Origin: CAYUPI01 sp964446585
Lineage (GTDB): Bacteria; Verrucomicrobiota; Verrucomicrobiia; Limisphaerales; UBA8199
Direction of reading: 5' to 3'
NCBI GenBank assembly: GCA_964446585.1
Contig: CAYUPI010000014.1
Span: forward strand, 62,001 to 126,000
Length of the DNA stretch: 64,000 bases
A program made the position numbers and the translations under genes. A model generated the notes under the pieces. It was not told the DNA's origin and searched no databases. It saw nothing but the letters and a program-made list of their open reading frames with translations. Positions 26,783 to 36,757 of this stretch are shown piece by piece. Each line of letters opens with the position of its first letter. Positions within the stretch are counted from its first letter, which is position 1.

Positions 26783-28087
26783 TCAACGCTGTTGCGCTTT
26801 CCCCCACTGCGCGTCGGCAAAATCCATAAAGATCCGCCAATCATCCGGCGTCATGGAGTGCTTGCCTTCGCGGATGTAGTAACCGAGGCGGCTGGCGACA
26901 AGCTGGCCCGGCGCAGGCATTTTCCGAGCATCCAATCCTTGTCCGCAGAGCAAACGATAGACCGGATCGGCGGCCTGAAGCACCTGAAACTGGCCGGCGG
27001 GGTTAGCCCATTGGTCGCCTTCGGCCGCGGAAAAGAGCACGGGCCGAGGCGCGCACAGGGCCACTAAACCATTTTGATCAAATGGCAGCCGCTCCGGCTC
27101 CGCGTTGAATTGCTTGAAGTTCGCGTTGAACCAATGCGGGAAGCGATCGTTGATGGCCTTTACCGATTCGCCGATCTTGCCGCGACTGGGCGCAGTTCCC
27201 CCACACCCTGCCTGATGGGGAAAGGCCATCGCGATCCGTTCATCGAACGCTGCTGCCAAGAGCGCGGTCTTCCCGTTGCGCGAATGACCGAGGGTGGCAA
27301 TTCGGCGCGGGTCAATGTCGCGGTCTGTCACCAGATAATCGACGCAGCGATGGAATCCCCAGGCCCAGGCGGCGATCGTGCCGCGATTGGTCGGATTGTT
27401 TCTCGCCGGGTCGCCTCCCGCAAGCCAGGCATAGAGCCCCTGGCTTACGTCGCTCCGGTCCGGATCCACGTCACCGCTATAGAAGGTTGCCAGGGCGTAG
27501 CCCCGCCCGACAATTTCCGCCAGCGGCCAATCCAGAACTTGCGAACCGCGCGCAGCTTCGGTGGCCTTGTTCTGAGAACAACCTTTGCACCCAGCTCCCA
27601 GCCAGCTTTGGGCCAGCGGCACTCGCGGGTCGGTCGTCAGCGCATGATTGCCGCAGAAATCCATCGCCAGAAAAACCGGCGCAGGACCGCGGCGCTCATT
27701 GGGCACCACCAGCATCAGATCAATGCGGGGCGCGTTTACGGGACCGGTTTCCAGCGTCAGCAGCTTGAGCGTGGCTTTGCCATCCAGAAAATCGTGGTGC
27801 TCGCCCAGTTGTTTGATGGACATGTGGGCTGGCTTGGGTGGAATTGGCCCATACATGTAGTGCTCGAAAAGGGCCTGGAGTTCCGGTCGGCGCTCGTGAA
27901 ACCACTCCGCGCGTGAGGAGACGCGCCGGCCATCGAGCATTACCAGTGGATCGGGCATGGCTGGCTGAGGAGGCAGCGCTGCAGCGGACGGAAACGCGCG
28001 AGGAGTCGAAGGAGCGGCACACCAAGGCAGCAGCACGAACATCAGGACGCCGAGTAAGGACGACTGGTTCTTGAATTCAGATTTCAT
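26783..28087 (-). CDS. Secreted CE15-like glucuronoyl esterase / alpha-beta hydrolase
   Basis: 434 residues with a signal peptide ([17 protein letters not shown]). The nucleophile motif [14 protein letters not shown] corresponds to the GCSRxGKxA motif of 4-O-methyl-glucuronoyl methylesterases, with His in place of the usual Cys. [30 protein letters not shown] and the catalytic-His candidate [11 protein letters not shown] complete the alpha/beta-hydrolase pattern. Such enzymes cleave lignin-glucuronoxylan esters outside the cytoplasm. The uronate isomerase-like gene at 14021 could act on released uronic acid, but the link is only inferred. Confidence 0.82.
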   Translation of the reverse strand: MKSEFKNQSSLLGVLMFVLLPWCAAPSTPRAFPSAAALPPQPAMPDPLVMLDGRRVSSRAEWFHERRPELQALFEHYMYGPIPPKPAHMSIKQLGEHHDFLDGKATLKLLTLETGPVNAPRIDLMLVVPNERRGPAPVFLAMDFCGNHALTTDPRVPLAQSWLGAGCKGCSQNKATEAARGSQVLDWPLAEIVGRGYALATFYSGDVDPDRSDVSQGLYAWLAGGDPARNNPTNRGTIAAWAWGFHRCVDYLVTDRDIDPRRIATLGHSRNGKTALLAAAFDERIAMAFPHQAGCGGTAPSRGKIGESVKAINDRFPHWFNANFKQFNAEPERLPFDQNGLVALCAPRPVLFSAAEGDQWANPAGQFQVLQAADPVYRLLCGQGLDARKMPAPGQLVASRLGYYIREGKHSMTPDDWRIFMDFADAQWGKAQQR

Positions 28088-28159
28088 TGTTTCTTCGCTT
28101 TGCTCAGGGTTGGATTCGGAGTAAATTTGCCGATTGTTTTAACACAGAATTTCGGGCGT

Positions 28160-31100
28160 GTGAGCAAAGAATTTATCCGGATCGGCGGCGCGCGAGAGCA
28201 TAATCTCAAAAACCTCACGCTCAATATTCCGCGCGACAAGCTGGTCGTGGTCACCGGGTTAAGCGGGTCGGGCAAATCCTCCCTTGCGTTCGATACGATC
28301 TACGCTGAGGGCCAGCGCAAATACGTCGAATCTCTTTCGGCATACGCCCGACAGTTCCTTGACCAGATGCAGAAGCCGGACGTGGACTTTATCGAAGGCT
28401 TGTCACCAGCCATTGCCATCGAACAGCGCAGCTCGGGCTCGAGCCCCCGGTCGATCATCGCTACAACAACCGAGATTTACGATTACCTGCGCCTGCTCTA
28501 TGCGCACGTCGGCCAGCCCTACTGCCCGGAAACGGGCGTGCCGATCGTGACCCAGACGACCAGCGACATTGTGGACAAAATCCTCGCGCTGCCGCCGCGC
28601 AGCCGGGTCATGCTCCTGGCACCGGTCGTACGCGAGCAGAAGGGTGAGTTCCGCGACGTGGTCGAACGGCTTTCGCGCGAGGGTTTTGTCCGCGCGCGCA
28701 TCGACGGAGACCTGGTTGAGCTCGCCAATGGCGTCCGGGTCAAGCTCGATCCCAAAGTCCGGCACACGATCGAAGCGATCGTGGACCGCCTTGTCATCGA
28801 CGACAAGATCCGCGTCCGGCTGAGTGACTCGGTCGAGACGGCTCTGAAATGGGGCCAGGGCCTGTTGCTGACACTCCACCAGTTGCCGGATGGGGAGTCC
28901 AAAGTCCACCCGTCCTCCGTAGCAGCACTGCGGAGGTTGGAAAGTCCGAAGCCCAAAGTCCTGGCGGAGGGGTCGAGAGTCGGGTCTCGAGGGTTGGGTC
29001 TCGAGGGTCGAGGGTCGAATGTCGAGCGAGGCGGGCCAGCGCCGGAGATCGGTCCCTCGACACCCGACACTCGACACTCGGCCCCCTGGATCGAAACTCT
29101 GCACTCCAACCGCAACCTCAGCCCTGCTACTGGCAAGAGTTACGAGCCGCTCACGCCCAAACATTTTTCCTTCAACGCACCGGCGGGCGCTTGTCCCGTT
29201 TGCCACGGGCTGGGCCAGAAGATGGTGTTTGACGAAGGCCTGGTGGTGCCGGATGGAGAAAAATCACTCGAACAAGGGGCCGTTTTGCCCTGGCGGCGAG
29301 GCGGAAAACGGATGGTGAGCTACTACAAAGCACTGTTGCGGGGCGTGGCCGGTCATTGTCAACAGAGCCTCGAAACGGCCTACAAAGACCTGCCGGAAGA
29401 TTTCAAACGGGTCCTGCTCTGGGGCTCAGGCGCGACCGAGATTGCATTCACCTTTTGGCGTGCGGGCAAAATGACCCGGGCGGCGCGAGTATTTGAAGGG
29501 GTAGTTCCGAATCTCGAGCGACTCTACCAGGAGAGCGAGAGCGAGTTCACGCGCAACCGCCTCAAAGGTTTCATGAGCCCCCAGTTCTGTGATGCGTGCT
29601 ACGGGCAAAGGCTCAAACCCGAGATCCTCTCCGTGAGGCTCGGCGATGAAGAGAGCCGCGCGAAATTCAAACAACGCTTGCCCCTCACCCCGGCCCTCTC
29701 CCCGAGAGAGAGGGTGAATCGTCGCCAGCGGGTCGGAAATTCCACCGCGCTTGAAGTCCCCGCTGAGCCGCGAGCCGTTCCCCCTCTCCCTGAGGGAGAG
29801 GGCCAGGGTGAGGGGGAAGAGAGCGAGCGCCCCTCGACCGCAACGGTACTCCCCGGGCTTTCAATAATGGACGTCTGCAGTCTCTCAGTCGATAAAGCCG
29901 ACGCGTTCTTCGCGGGCTTGAAGCTCACGCCATTCCAGGAAAAAATCGCCCATGACATCATCAAGGAGATCCGCGCTCGGCTGGGCTTTCTCAAAAACGT
30001 CGGTCTGGGCTACCTGACCTTGGACCGCGAAAGCGGCACGTTGAGCGGAGGCGAAGCCCAACGCATTCGACTGGCGACGCAGATCGGCGCCGGCCTGGTC
30101 GGCGTGCTCTACATTCTCGATGAACCGAGCATCGGCTTGCACCAGCGCGACAATGACCGCCTCCTGCGGACACTCGAGGGACTGCGCGACCTGGGCAACT
30201 CCGTTCTTGTGGTCGAGCACGATGCCGACACGATTCGCCATGCCGATTACATCCTCGATCTCGGCCCCGGCGCCGGGGTGCGCGGCGGCGAAGTCGTGAC
30301 CGCCGGCACACTCTCCGAAGTGCTCGCCCACCCGCAGTCGCTCACCGCCCGATATCTGCGGGGCGACCTTTCCATTCCGGTGCCCCGACAGCGTATCAAA
30401 CCCGACGCCGGCCGCGGCTGGCTCGAAGTCCTCGGCGCGCGCGAAAACAATCTAAAGAACATCGATGCCCGAATCCCGCTGGGCACACTCACGTGCATCA
30501 CCGGCGTCAGCGGTTCCGGCAAGAGCACGCTGGTAGATGATATCTTGCGCCGTGCGCTGTTCCGAAAGTTCTTTGGATCCAAGGACCGTCCCGGCGCGCA
30601 CCGGGCCCTCAAAGGCTTCGAACAGCTCGACAAGGTTATCGTCATTGACCAAACGCCCATCGGTCGGACGCCGCGCAGCAACCCGGCCACCTACACCGGC
30701 ATGTTCAACCACATCCGCGATCTGTTTGCGCGATTACCAGCGGCGCGCATCCGCGGTTACGAATCCGGTCGTTTCAGCTTCAACGTGAAAGGTGGCCGCT
30801 GCGAGAAGTGCCAGGGCGACGGCCTCATCAAGATCGAAATGCACTTCCTGCCGCCCATGTACGTCACTTGCGAGGCTTGCAATGGCCGCCGCTATAACCG
30901 CGAGACCCTCGAAATTACCTACAAAGGCAAGAACATTGCCGACGTGCTGGACTTGACCGTGGACGAAGCCGTGACTTTTTTCCGCGCGGTCCCGCAGATC
31001 TATGACCCGCTGTTCACGCTGGCGGAAGTGGGCTTGGGCTACATCCGGCTTGGGCAGTCCGCCACCACGCTGAGCGGCGGCGAAGCGCAGCGGGTCAAGC

Positions 31101-31408
31101 TGGCAACTGAACTCAGCAGGAAGGCGACTGGCCGCACGCTCTACATCTTAGACGAACCTACCACTGGACTGCACTTTCACGACGTGGCCAAGCTGATCGA
31201 GGTGCTGTTCAAGCTCCGCGCCTCCGGCAACACGCTGGTGATAATCGAGCACAACCTCGATGTGATCAAAACCGCCGATTGGGTCATTGACCTTGGTCCC
31301 GAGGGCGGCGATGCCGGCGGGCAGATCGTTGCCCAGGGCCCGCCTGAGGTAGTCGCGCGCGTAACAAGCAGTTATACGGGTCAATACCTGTCTCGAATCC
31401 TGAATTGA
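28160..31408 (+). CDS. uvrA: Excinuclease ABC subunit A, with two extra repeat-derived segments
   Basis: 1082 residues from the GTG at 28160 ([17 protein letters not shown]), longer than the usual 940 or so. Two ABC ATPase modules are complete: Walker [15 protein letters not shown] and [15 protein letters not shown], signatures [14 protein letters not shown] and [14 protein letters not shown], and Walker [11 protein letters not shown] and [10 protein letters not shown]. Zinc-finger cysteines occur in [25 protein letters not shown] and [10 protein letters not shown]. It recognises DNA damage with UvrB. Two in-frame segments have no counterpart in UvrA: one near 28890-29110 (Arg/Ser/Gly-rich) and one at 29681-29816, a palindromic intergenic-type repeat translated as [13 protein letters not shown]... 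GEGQGEGEE. Confidence 0.95.
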   Translation: MSKEFIRIGGAREHNLKNLTLNIPRDKLVVVTGLSGSGKSSLAFDTIYAEGQRKYVESLSAYARQFLDQMQKPDVDFIEGLSPAIAIEQRSSGSSPRSIIATTTEIYDYLRLLYAHVGQPYCPETGVPIVTQTTSDIVDKILALPPRSRVMLLAPVVREQKGEFRDVVERLSREGFVRARIDGDLVELANGVRVKLDPKVRHTIEAIVDRLVIDDKIRVRLSDSVETALKWGQGLLLTLHQLPDGESKVHPSSVAALRRLESPKPKVLAEGSRVGSRGLGLEGRGSNVERGGPAPEIGPSTPDTRHSAPWIETLHSNRNLSPATGKSYEPLTPKHFSFNAPAGACPVCHGLGQKMVFDEGLVVPDGEKSLEQGAVLPWRRGGKRMVSYYKALLRGVAGHCQQSLETAYKDLPEDFKRVLLWGSGATEIAFTFWRAGKMTRAARVFEGVVPNLERLYQESESEFTRNRLKGFMSPQFCDACYGQRLKPEILSVRLGDEESRAKFKQRLPLTPALSPRERVNRRQRVGNSTALEVPAEPRAVPPLPEGEGQGEGEESERPSTATVLPGLSIMDVCSLSVDKADAFFAGLKLTPFQEKIAHDIIKEIRARLGFLKNVGLGYLTLDRESGTLSGGEAQRIRLATQIGAGLVGVLYILDEPSIGLHQRDNDRLLRTLEGLRDLGNSVLVVEHDADTIRHADYILDLGPGAGVRGGEVVTAGTLSEVLAHPQSLTARYLRGDLSIPVPRQRIKPDAGRGWLEVLGARENNLKNIDARIPLGTLTCITGVSGSGKSTLVDDILRRALFRKFFGSKDRPGAHRALKGFEQLDKVIVIDQTPIGRTPRSNPATYTGMFNHIRDLFARLPAARIRGYESGRFSFNVKGGRCEKCQGDGLIKIEMHFLPPMYVTCEACNGRRYNRETLEITYKGKNIADVLDLTVDEAVTFFRAVPQIYDPLFTLAEVGLGYIRLGQSATTLSGGEAQRVKLATELSRKATGRTLYILDEPTTGLHFHDVAKLIEVLFKLRASGNTLVIIEHNLDVIKTADWVIDLGPEGGDAGGQIVAQGPPEVVARVTSSYTGQYLSRILN
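28895..29110. repeat. Repeat-derived in-frame insertion 1 in uvrA
   Basis: Low-complexity direct and inverted repeats of GGGTCTCGAGGGT/GGGTCGAGGGTCGA type (28975-29035), followed by CCCTCGACACCCGACACTCG on the complementary pattern (29056-29080). They lie between the UvrA signature I domain and [13 protein letters not shown] and add roughly 50 codons without breaking the frame. Confidence 0.72.
29681..29816. repeat. Palindromic repeat inserted in uvrA, insertion 2
   Basis: CCCCTCACCCCGGCCCTCTC (29681-29700) and its near-complement GGGAGAGGGCCAGGGTGAGG (29794-29813) form inverted ends of an element of about 136 bases that keeps the uvrA frame. A minimal relative (CCCTCTCC... GGAGAGGG) lies at 34378-34418 between genes. 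Confidence 0.8.
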
Positions 31409-31468
31409 TGTGCCGGCATCCATCGCTACCCGGCAGTCCATGCCTCAATCGCCACACACCACCAACCT

Positions 31469-32170
31469 ATGAAAATCGCCCTCTTCGGCCTTCCTGAAAT
31501 CAACCTTGGGAAGCATAACCTGAAAGATCAGCGTTTTGACCAGGCCGATAAGCTGGTGGAAGCGGACAAAAAGACTTACGCCCAGGTGGACGTCGTCGGT
31601 GAAGACCGGTTGCTCGAAGCCGATGCCATTCTGACGTCGCTGGAAAGCAAGCCGGATTTGCTTCTCAAAGACCTGGAATTCGTCGAAACGCGCCTTGGCC
31701 GTGAACCACAGCCAGCGGAGCGGGCCTGCCTCGAAAAAATGCAAGCGATTTTGGAAAGGGAGCAATTCATTTTCAGCTCCGGGCTCAACTCGGAAGAGCT
31801 GCAGGCCGTCGCGGCCCATAGTTTCTTTACGAACAAGCCAATTACCGTGGCGACGCGCGAGGAGCTTCAAAATCCAGACGCCCTTCTGGTTAAGGCATTC
31901 TCCGAGGGCGGCTACATCTGCTTCCTGACGGTTGGCGGCAGAGAAAACCGCGCCTGGCCGATTCGCAAAGGCATGACGGCATTGGAGGCGGCCGGGACAA
32001 TTCACACTGATATGCAGAAGGGATTTATTCGCGCGGAGATTATCGGCTTCGCCGATTTCATTGCTGCCGGTGGCGAAACCGAGGCCAAGCGCGCGGGCAA
32101 GCTGCGCCTGGAAACCAAACAATACGAAATGCAGGATTACGACCTGACTAATTTCCGGTTCAACAAATGA
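31469..32170 (+). CDS. YchF/DUF933-related protein without GTPase motifs
   Basis: 233 residues. The C-terminal domain is clearly that of YchF/Obg-like ATPases: AWPIRKGMTALEAAGTIHTD, MQKGFIRAEIIGFADFIAAG, AKRAGKLRLETKQYEMQD and NFRFNK. The middle (LLLKDLEFVETRL...) matches the YchF coiled-coil insert. The N-terminus MKIALFGLPEINLGKHNLKD begins like a P-loop protein but has no GxxxxGK(S/T), no DxxG and no NxxE, and the G domain is largely missing (normal YchF is about 363 residues). It therefore cannot bind nucleotide in the usual way; a ribosome- or RNA-contact role is an inference from the family. Confidence 0.8.
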   Translation: MKIALFGLPEINLGKHNLKDQRFDQADKLVEADKKTYAQVDVVGEDRLLEADAILTSLESKPDLLLKDLEFVETRLGREPQPAERACLEKMQAILEREQFIFSSGLNSEELQAVAAHSFFTNKPITVATREELQNPDALLVKAFSEGGYICFLTVGGRENRAWPIRKGMTALEAAGTIHTDMQKGFIRAEIIGFADFIAAGGETEAKRAGKLRLETKQYEMQDYDLTNFRFNK

Positions 32171-32183
32171 AAACCCTCTTCAC

Positions 32184-32298
32184 TGGAGGAGCCGACGTGA
32201 GGAGGCTCTGATCAATTTGGGATTTGAGATTTGGGATTTGGGATTTTTCGAACAGGACCTCCTCCCGTCGGCTTCCGCAATTTCAAAACACGCTCTTA
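32184..32298. repeat. GTAG-type REPIN/MITE-like repeat, copy C
   Basis: Left hairpin GAGCC-GACGTGAGGA-GGCTC (32189-32208), then TGATCAATT. The spacer contains a tandem GGGATTTGAGATTT pattern. A degraded inverted arm (CCTCCTCCCGTCGGCTTCC) follows at 32258-32276, and the element ends in AAAACACGCTCTTA. The stop codon of the acs gene (TAA, 32296-32298 on the minus strand) is the last three bases of this end. Confidence 0.78.
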
Positions 32299-34308
32299 CT
32301 CTTCCACAGTCGCCAGCTTCGCTAACACTCCCAAATCCTCGAGCGTGGTGGTGTCTCCTTTGATTTCTGTGCCGGCAGCAATCTGTTTCAGCAGCCGGCG
32401 CATGATTTTGCCCGAGCGGGTCTTGGGCAACGCGTCCGCGAACCGGACGTCGTCGGGTTTGGCGACCGGGCCGATTTCTTTGGCGACGTGTAGGCGCAGC
32501 TCATCGCGCAAAGGGCCGTCCGCGCTGAAGCCGCCCTTGAGCGTCACGAAAGCCACCAGCGCCTGGCCTTTCAGGTCATCGGGCCGGCCCACAACCGCCG
32601 CCTCAGCCACTTTCGAATGGCTGACCAGCGCGCTCTCGACTTCCGCCGTGCCGATGCGATGGCCGGCGACATTCAGCACGTCGTCGATGCGGCCGACGAT
32701 CCAGAAATAGCCCTCCTTGTCCTGCCGGCTGCCGTCCCCGGTGAAATAGCTGCCTTTGATTTCGCTCCAATAAACTTCCTTGTAACGCTGCGGATCGCCC
32801 CATAGTCCGCGCAACATGGCGGGCCAGGGACGGCGCAGGACCAATTTGCCGCCGGAATTGCGCGGCACCGGATTGCCGCGGTCGTCCACAACTTCGGGTA
32901 GGACGCCGAAGAACGGCAGCGTGGCCGACCCGGGCTTCGTCGGCGTAGCGCCCGGCAGCGGAGTGATCAACATCCCTCCGGTCTCTGTTTGCCACCAGGT
33001 ATCCACAATCGGACAGCGTTTGGCGCCGATGTGCTCGTGATACCACATCCAAGCCTCGGGATTGATCGGCTCGCCAACCGTTCCCAGCAGACGGAGCGAA
33101 CTCAAGTCATGTTTCTTCGGCCAATCGACGCCCCATTTCATGAAAGCCCGAATCGCCGTGGGCGCCGTGTAAAGGATGGTCACGCCGTATTGCTCGATGA
33201 TGCGCCAAAAGCGGTCAGGCTCGGGATAATTCGGCGCGCCTTCGTACATAAAGCTGGTCGCACCGTTGGCCAGCGGACCATAGACGACATAGCTATGGCC
33301 GGTCACCCATCCGATATCAGCCGTGCACCAGAACAAATCTTCATCCCGCAAATCAAAGACGTAACGCATGGTCATCTTCACGTAGAGCAGATAACCGCCG
33401 GTCGTGTGCAGGATGCCCTTGGGCTTGCCGGTCGAGCCGCTGGTGTAAAGGATGAACAGCGGCGCTTCGCTATCCATCTTCTCGGCCGGACATTGCGCAT
33501 TCACCATCGCCATCTGTTCGTGCCACCAAAGGTCGCGCCCTTCCTGCATCCTCACCTCGTTCTGGGCGCGGCGCAGCACGATGACTTTCTCGACCGATTT
33601 TGCCAGGAGTTCGCCGCCGGCATCCTTCAGCATCAACGCCTCGTCCACGTTCTGCTTGAGCAGCACGACCGCTCCGCGACGAAACCCGCCATCTGAGGTG
33701 ATCACCAGCTCTGCCTGCGAATCTAAGATGCGGTCGGCCACGGATTGGGCGCTGAAGCCGCCGAAAACTACCGAGTGGACGGCCCCGATACGGGTGCAAG
33801 CCAGCATTGAAATGGCGGCTTCGGGCACCATCGGCAGGTAAATAAGAACGCGGTCGCCCTTTTTGATGCCGTTGCGTTTGAGGACATTGGCAAACCGACA
33901 GACCTCATGGTGAAGTTGCTTGTAAGTGAACGTGCGCTCTTCGCCTGGTTTGCCGGCGCCTGCCGGTTCGCCTTCCCAGATGAGCGCGGCCTTGTTGGCG
34001 ATGGGAGTTCCCAGGTGCCGGTCGAGGCAGTTATAGCTGACGTTGAGGCGGCCGCCGACGAACCATTTGGCGAATGGTTCCTTCCACTGCAACACCTTGG
34101 TCCAGGGCTTGAACCAGATCAGTTCGTCTTTCGCGGCTCTGCCCCAAAACTTTTCCGGCGAGCGAATCGACTCGTAATAGATTTTGCGATACTGCGCCAG
34201 AGATTTGATATGGGCGCGTCTGGAGAATTCCTTCGGCGGCGGAAAAACGCGTGCTTCTTGCAGAACGGAGGTGATGCTGGTGGAAGCCTGATTTTCAGCC
34301 ATAATCAT
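32296..34308 (-). CDS. acs: Acetyl-CoA synthetase (AMP-forming)
   Basis: 670 residues, close to the usual 650. Core motifs are [19 protein letters not shown] (AMP binding), [31 protein letters not shown] and [16 protein letters not shown]. The C-terminal [13 protein letters not shown] has the Lys that, when acetylated, turns Acs off in other bacteria. The enzyme makes acetyl-CoA from acetate, ATP and CoA in the cytoplasm. ATGs at residues 1 and 3 are both possible starts. The stop codon lies in the end of a palindromic repeat, and a second palindromic repeat sits about 70 bases upstream of the gene. Confidence 0.96.
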   Translation of the reverse strand: MIMAENQASTSITSVLQEARVFPPPKEFSRRAHIKSLAQYRKIYYESIRSPEKFWGRAAKDELIWFKPWTKVLQWKEPFAKWFVGGRLNVSYNCLDRHLGTPIANKAALIWEGEPAGAGKPGEERTFTYKQLHHEVCRFANVLKRNGIKKGDRVLIYLPMVPEAAISMLACTRIGAVHSVVFGGFSAQSVADRILDSQAELVITSDGGFRRGAVVLLKQNVDEALMLKDAGGELLAKSVEKVIVLRRAQNEVRMQEGRDLWWHEQMAMVNAQCPAEKMDSEAPLFILYTSGSTGKPKGILHTTGGYLLYVKMTMRYVFDLRDEDLFWCTADIGWVTGHSYVVYGPLANGATSFMYEGAPNYPEPDRFWRIIEQYGVTILYTAPTAIRAFMKWGVDWPKKHDLSSLRLLGTVGEPINPEAWMWYHEHIGAKRCPIVDTWWQTETGGMLITPLPGATPTKPGSATLPFFGVLPEVVDDRGNPVPRNSGGKLVLRRPWPAMLRGLWGDPQRYKEVYWSEIKGSYFTGDGSRQDKEGYFWIVGRIDDVLNVAGHRIGTAEVESALVSHSKVAEAAVVGRPDDLKGQALVAFVTLKGGFSADGPLRDELRLHVAKEIGPVAKPDDVRFADALPKTRSGKIMRRLLKQIAAGTEIKGDTTTLEDLGVLAKLATVEE

Positions 34309-34377
34309 TCAATGCTCTGAGCAAGCCTCACTAGTGTGGTGTAACGGTCCCGCCTTTGCAACGAGCGCAGCCGGCTT

Positions 34378-34418
34378 CCCCCTCTCCTCCCATGGAGGAG
34401 AGGGCTGGGGAGAGGAGG
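34378..34418. repeat. Palindromic CCCTCTCC repeat between genes
   Basis: CCCTCTCCTCC-CAT-GGAGGAGAGGG is a near-perfect palindrome followed by CTGGGGAGAGGAGG. It appears to be a short relative of the element inserted in uvrA at 29681-29816. Confidence 0.7.
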
Positions 34419-34466
34419 CTCCCTGCTCGTACATTGTAAAGGTCTGCTTATTCCAGGGCACTAGAT

Positions 34467-35351
34467 CTACCACTTCCTTGCCTCGCCGTAACCCCGAACA
34501 AATCCAATGCATTGGGCGACGTCGGGCACGGAGTTTTCCCAGTTATGTTCGTATTCTATCGAGATATTGCCCGTGAAGTGCTGCTTTTTCAGCTCCTCCA
34601 GGATTCCGGGAACATCCGAGACTCCCGTGCCGAACGGCAGATCATGCCCGGCGTGACCCATTTGGTTCAAGTCCTTAAGGTGGCTGCTGATGATCCGGCC
34701 TTTAAGAATGCGCAGGCAGTCCACTGGCTTGAGATTTGAACGAACCCAGTGGCCGGTGTCGGCGCAAGACCCGATCCGCGCATCCCGATCCTTCACGACG
34801 GAGAGCACATAATTCGGATCCCACATTTTGTAGTCCGGCTTGTTCGGCTGCCGCGGATGATCGTGGAAGCCGACCATAATGTCGTATTCTTTCACCATCT
34901 TCTCGATCGTATCAATGGCGTCCACAGATTCGGTGGTGATGGCTCGCAGGCCCATGGTCTTTGCGAACTCAAAAAGCTTCCGGGCCCCCGCGTCATCCTT
35001 GGGGATACCCACAACGCCAAAATTGACGGCCCTGAGTTTATGCTCGGCCAGTTTGTCTTTGATCTTCTGGATGGTTTCGGCTGAGACGTTGTGGTCCAAA
35101 GTGACATTGGGTTCGTCCTTGCTCAGCTTCTGGCCCGGGAAGAACTCGATCACCCTGCCGCCCGCGGCCGCGGTCTTTTCGATGGCTTCAAACACCGTGT
35201 AGCGGTTGAACGTATACGCCTGGCAGCCGATAAAAAAACCGCCGGTCTTGTATTCCTCAGGGATTTTATTTTCAGCCTGGAGGGAACCGGTTCCCGCTTC
35301 GGTGGCAAAGGCAGCCACGAGGGCGATGGCCAGAAGTCTTTTTGAGCGCAT
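34467..35351 (-). CDS. Exported sugar phosphate isomerase/epimerase-like protein (AP endonuclease 2 fold)
   Basis: 294 residues. A signal peptide (RLLAIALVAAFATEAGTG) is followed by a TIM-barrel of the xylose-isomerase/AP-endonuclease-2 type: FIGCQAYTFNRYTVFEAIEK, RVIEFFPGQ, MVGFHDHPRQ, GSCADTGHWVRS, IISSHLKDLN and ISIEYEHNWE carry the metal-binding Glu, His and Asp. PVC genomes contain many exported members with Gfo/Idh/MocA oxidoreductases, thought to act on sugars or inositols. The specific reaction is unknown. The gene is divergent from pilT. Confidence 0.86.
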   Translation of the reverse strand: MRSKRLLAIALVAAFATEAGTGSLQAENKIPEEYKTGGFFIGCQAYTFNRYTVFEAIEKTAAAGGRVIEFFPGQKLSKDEPNVTLDHNVSAETIQKIKDKLAEHKLRAVNFGVVGIPKDDAGARKLFEFAKTMGLRAITTESVDAIDTIEKMVKEYDIMVGFHDHPRQPNKPDYKMWDPNYVLSVVKDRDARIGSCADTGHWVRSNLKPVDCLRILKGRIISSHLKDLNQMGHAGHDLPFGTGVSDVPGILEELKKQHFTGNISIEYEHNWENSVPDVAQCIGFVRGYGEARKW

Positions 35352-35532
35352 AGGAAATATGACGTAGATCGTTTAAAAAATCGTTTGCTCGATAGCCGCA
35401 CGAAAGGGTCATGTGGACGCCGCCTATACTGTGACCGGGCCGAGCCATTGTCAATATCCGGAGAGGAGCACTGCACCGCGCGCCGGCATTTTGCTCTTTG
35501 GCCCGAAGAGGCGAGTTGCTAGGCTCTGCCCC

Positions 35533-36621
35533 ATGGAAATGTTCCATCGGATTCTGAAAACTGCGGTCGAAGGGGGCGCGTCGGACGTTCATCTCAAAAT
35601 CGGCACGCCGGTGATCTTCCGGATCAACCGCCAATTGGTCGCCATCGAATGCCCGCTGCCCACGGGGGATTGGGTCAACAAAATCGTGGCGCAGATTGTG
35701 CCAGCTCATTTGAAAAACCGCATTGATGAGGAGCGAGAGGCGGACTTTTCCTATTTCGTTCCCGGTATCGGACGGTTCCGCACCAACTTGTTCCAGCAGC
35801 GGGGCGAATGGTGCCTGGCCATGCGCCACGTCAAAACTCACGTGCCGAGCTTCCAGGAGTTGGGGTTGCTGGAGCAGATCAAAAAAATCGCCGAATCGCC
35901 GCGCGGAATCGTGTTGCTGGCCGGCTCGACGGGCTGCGGAAAGTCCACAACGCTGGCGGCGATGATCGAACACATCAATGCCAACTTCAAAAAGCACATC
36001 ATTACAATGGAAGATCCCATCGAGTACGTGTTCGAAGACAATCAATGCGTGGTGGAGCAGCGCGAAGTGGGCTTAGACACTCTATCATTTCACCACGCGC
36101 TCCGCCACGTGCTTCGGCAGGACCCGGACATCATCATGATCGGCGAAATGCGAGACTCGGTTAGTTTTACGGCGGCCATGAGCGCGGCGGATACCGGCCA
36201 CCTGGTGCTCTCCACTTTACATACCACCAATGCCGGCCAATCCGTCAACCGGATTTTGGATTTCTTCAAAGCCGACGAACGGGAGCAGATTCGGCGTCAG
36301 CTCGCCGGCACGCTCCAGGCCGTTGTGTGCCAGCGGATGGTCAATACGGTCGCGGGAGGCGTCACGCCTGCACTCGAGATCATGATCAACACGGGCACGG
36401 TCAAGAAACTCATCGAAGAGAACCGGCTGGATAAATTGGGTGCTGCCATCGAGACGGGCAGCGAGGAGGGCATGATCAACTTCAACCAGGCACTGTTCCA
36501 GTTGGTCAAGGACGGCAAAGTCAGCGAGCAGGAGGCCCTCAGCAAGGCCAGCAACGCGCAAGCCCTGGAGATGAACTTCCGCGGGATCTTCCTCGACGAA
36601 GGCCGCCGAATCCTGGCCTAA
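35533..36621 (+). CDS. pilT: Type IV pilus retraction ATPase, PilT/PilU-like
   Basis: 362 residues from the ATG at 35533, chosen because MFHRILKTAVEGGASDVHLK is the normal PilT N-terminus. Walker A GSTGCGKST is at about 131-139, the Asp box is ITMEDPIEYVF, Walker B is LRQDPDIIMIGEMRD and the His box is TGHLVLSTLHTTNA. The C-terminal AIRNLIRE motif that separates PilT from PilU is not obvious, so a PilU-like role is possible. The ATPase powers pilus retraction from the cytoplasmic side. No other pilus gene is in the window. Confidence 0.9.
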   Translation: MEMFHRILKTAVEGGASDVHLKIGTPVIFRINRQLVAIECPLPTGDWVNKIVAQIVPAHLKNRIDEEREADFSYFVPGIGRFRTNLFQQRGEWCLAMRHVKTHVPSFQELGLLEQIKKIAESPRGIVLLAGSTGCGKSTTLAAMIEHINANFKKHIITMEDPIEYVFEDNQCVVEQREVGLDTLSFHHALRHVLRQDPDIIMIGEMRDSVSFTAAMSAADTGHLVLSTLHTTNAGQSVNRILDFFKADEREQIRRQLAGTLQAVVCQRMVNTVAGGVTPALEIMINTGTVKKLIEENRLDKLGAAIETGSEEGMINFNQALFQLVKDGKVSEQEALSKASNAQALEMNFRGIFLDEGRRILA

Positions 36622-36757
36622 CCCCCATGTTCAATATTTTGGAGCCGCCGAGGCAACGAGCCGGAACCGACACGCAGAGCCCTCTGAAGATCCGCCTCCT
36701 TACCTCCGCGGCTGCGGTCCTCCTTTCCTTTTTCAACATGCTGCCAACCTACACTCG

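Noticed and set aside
36690..36722. GCCTCCTTACCTCCGCGGCT resembling an arm of the GTAG-type repeat
   Set aside because: Only about half of the arm matches, no inverted partner and no terminal sequence were found. It may be a degraded copy but is too weak to list.
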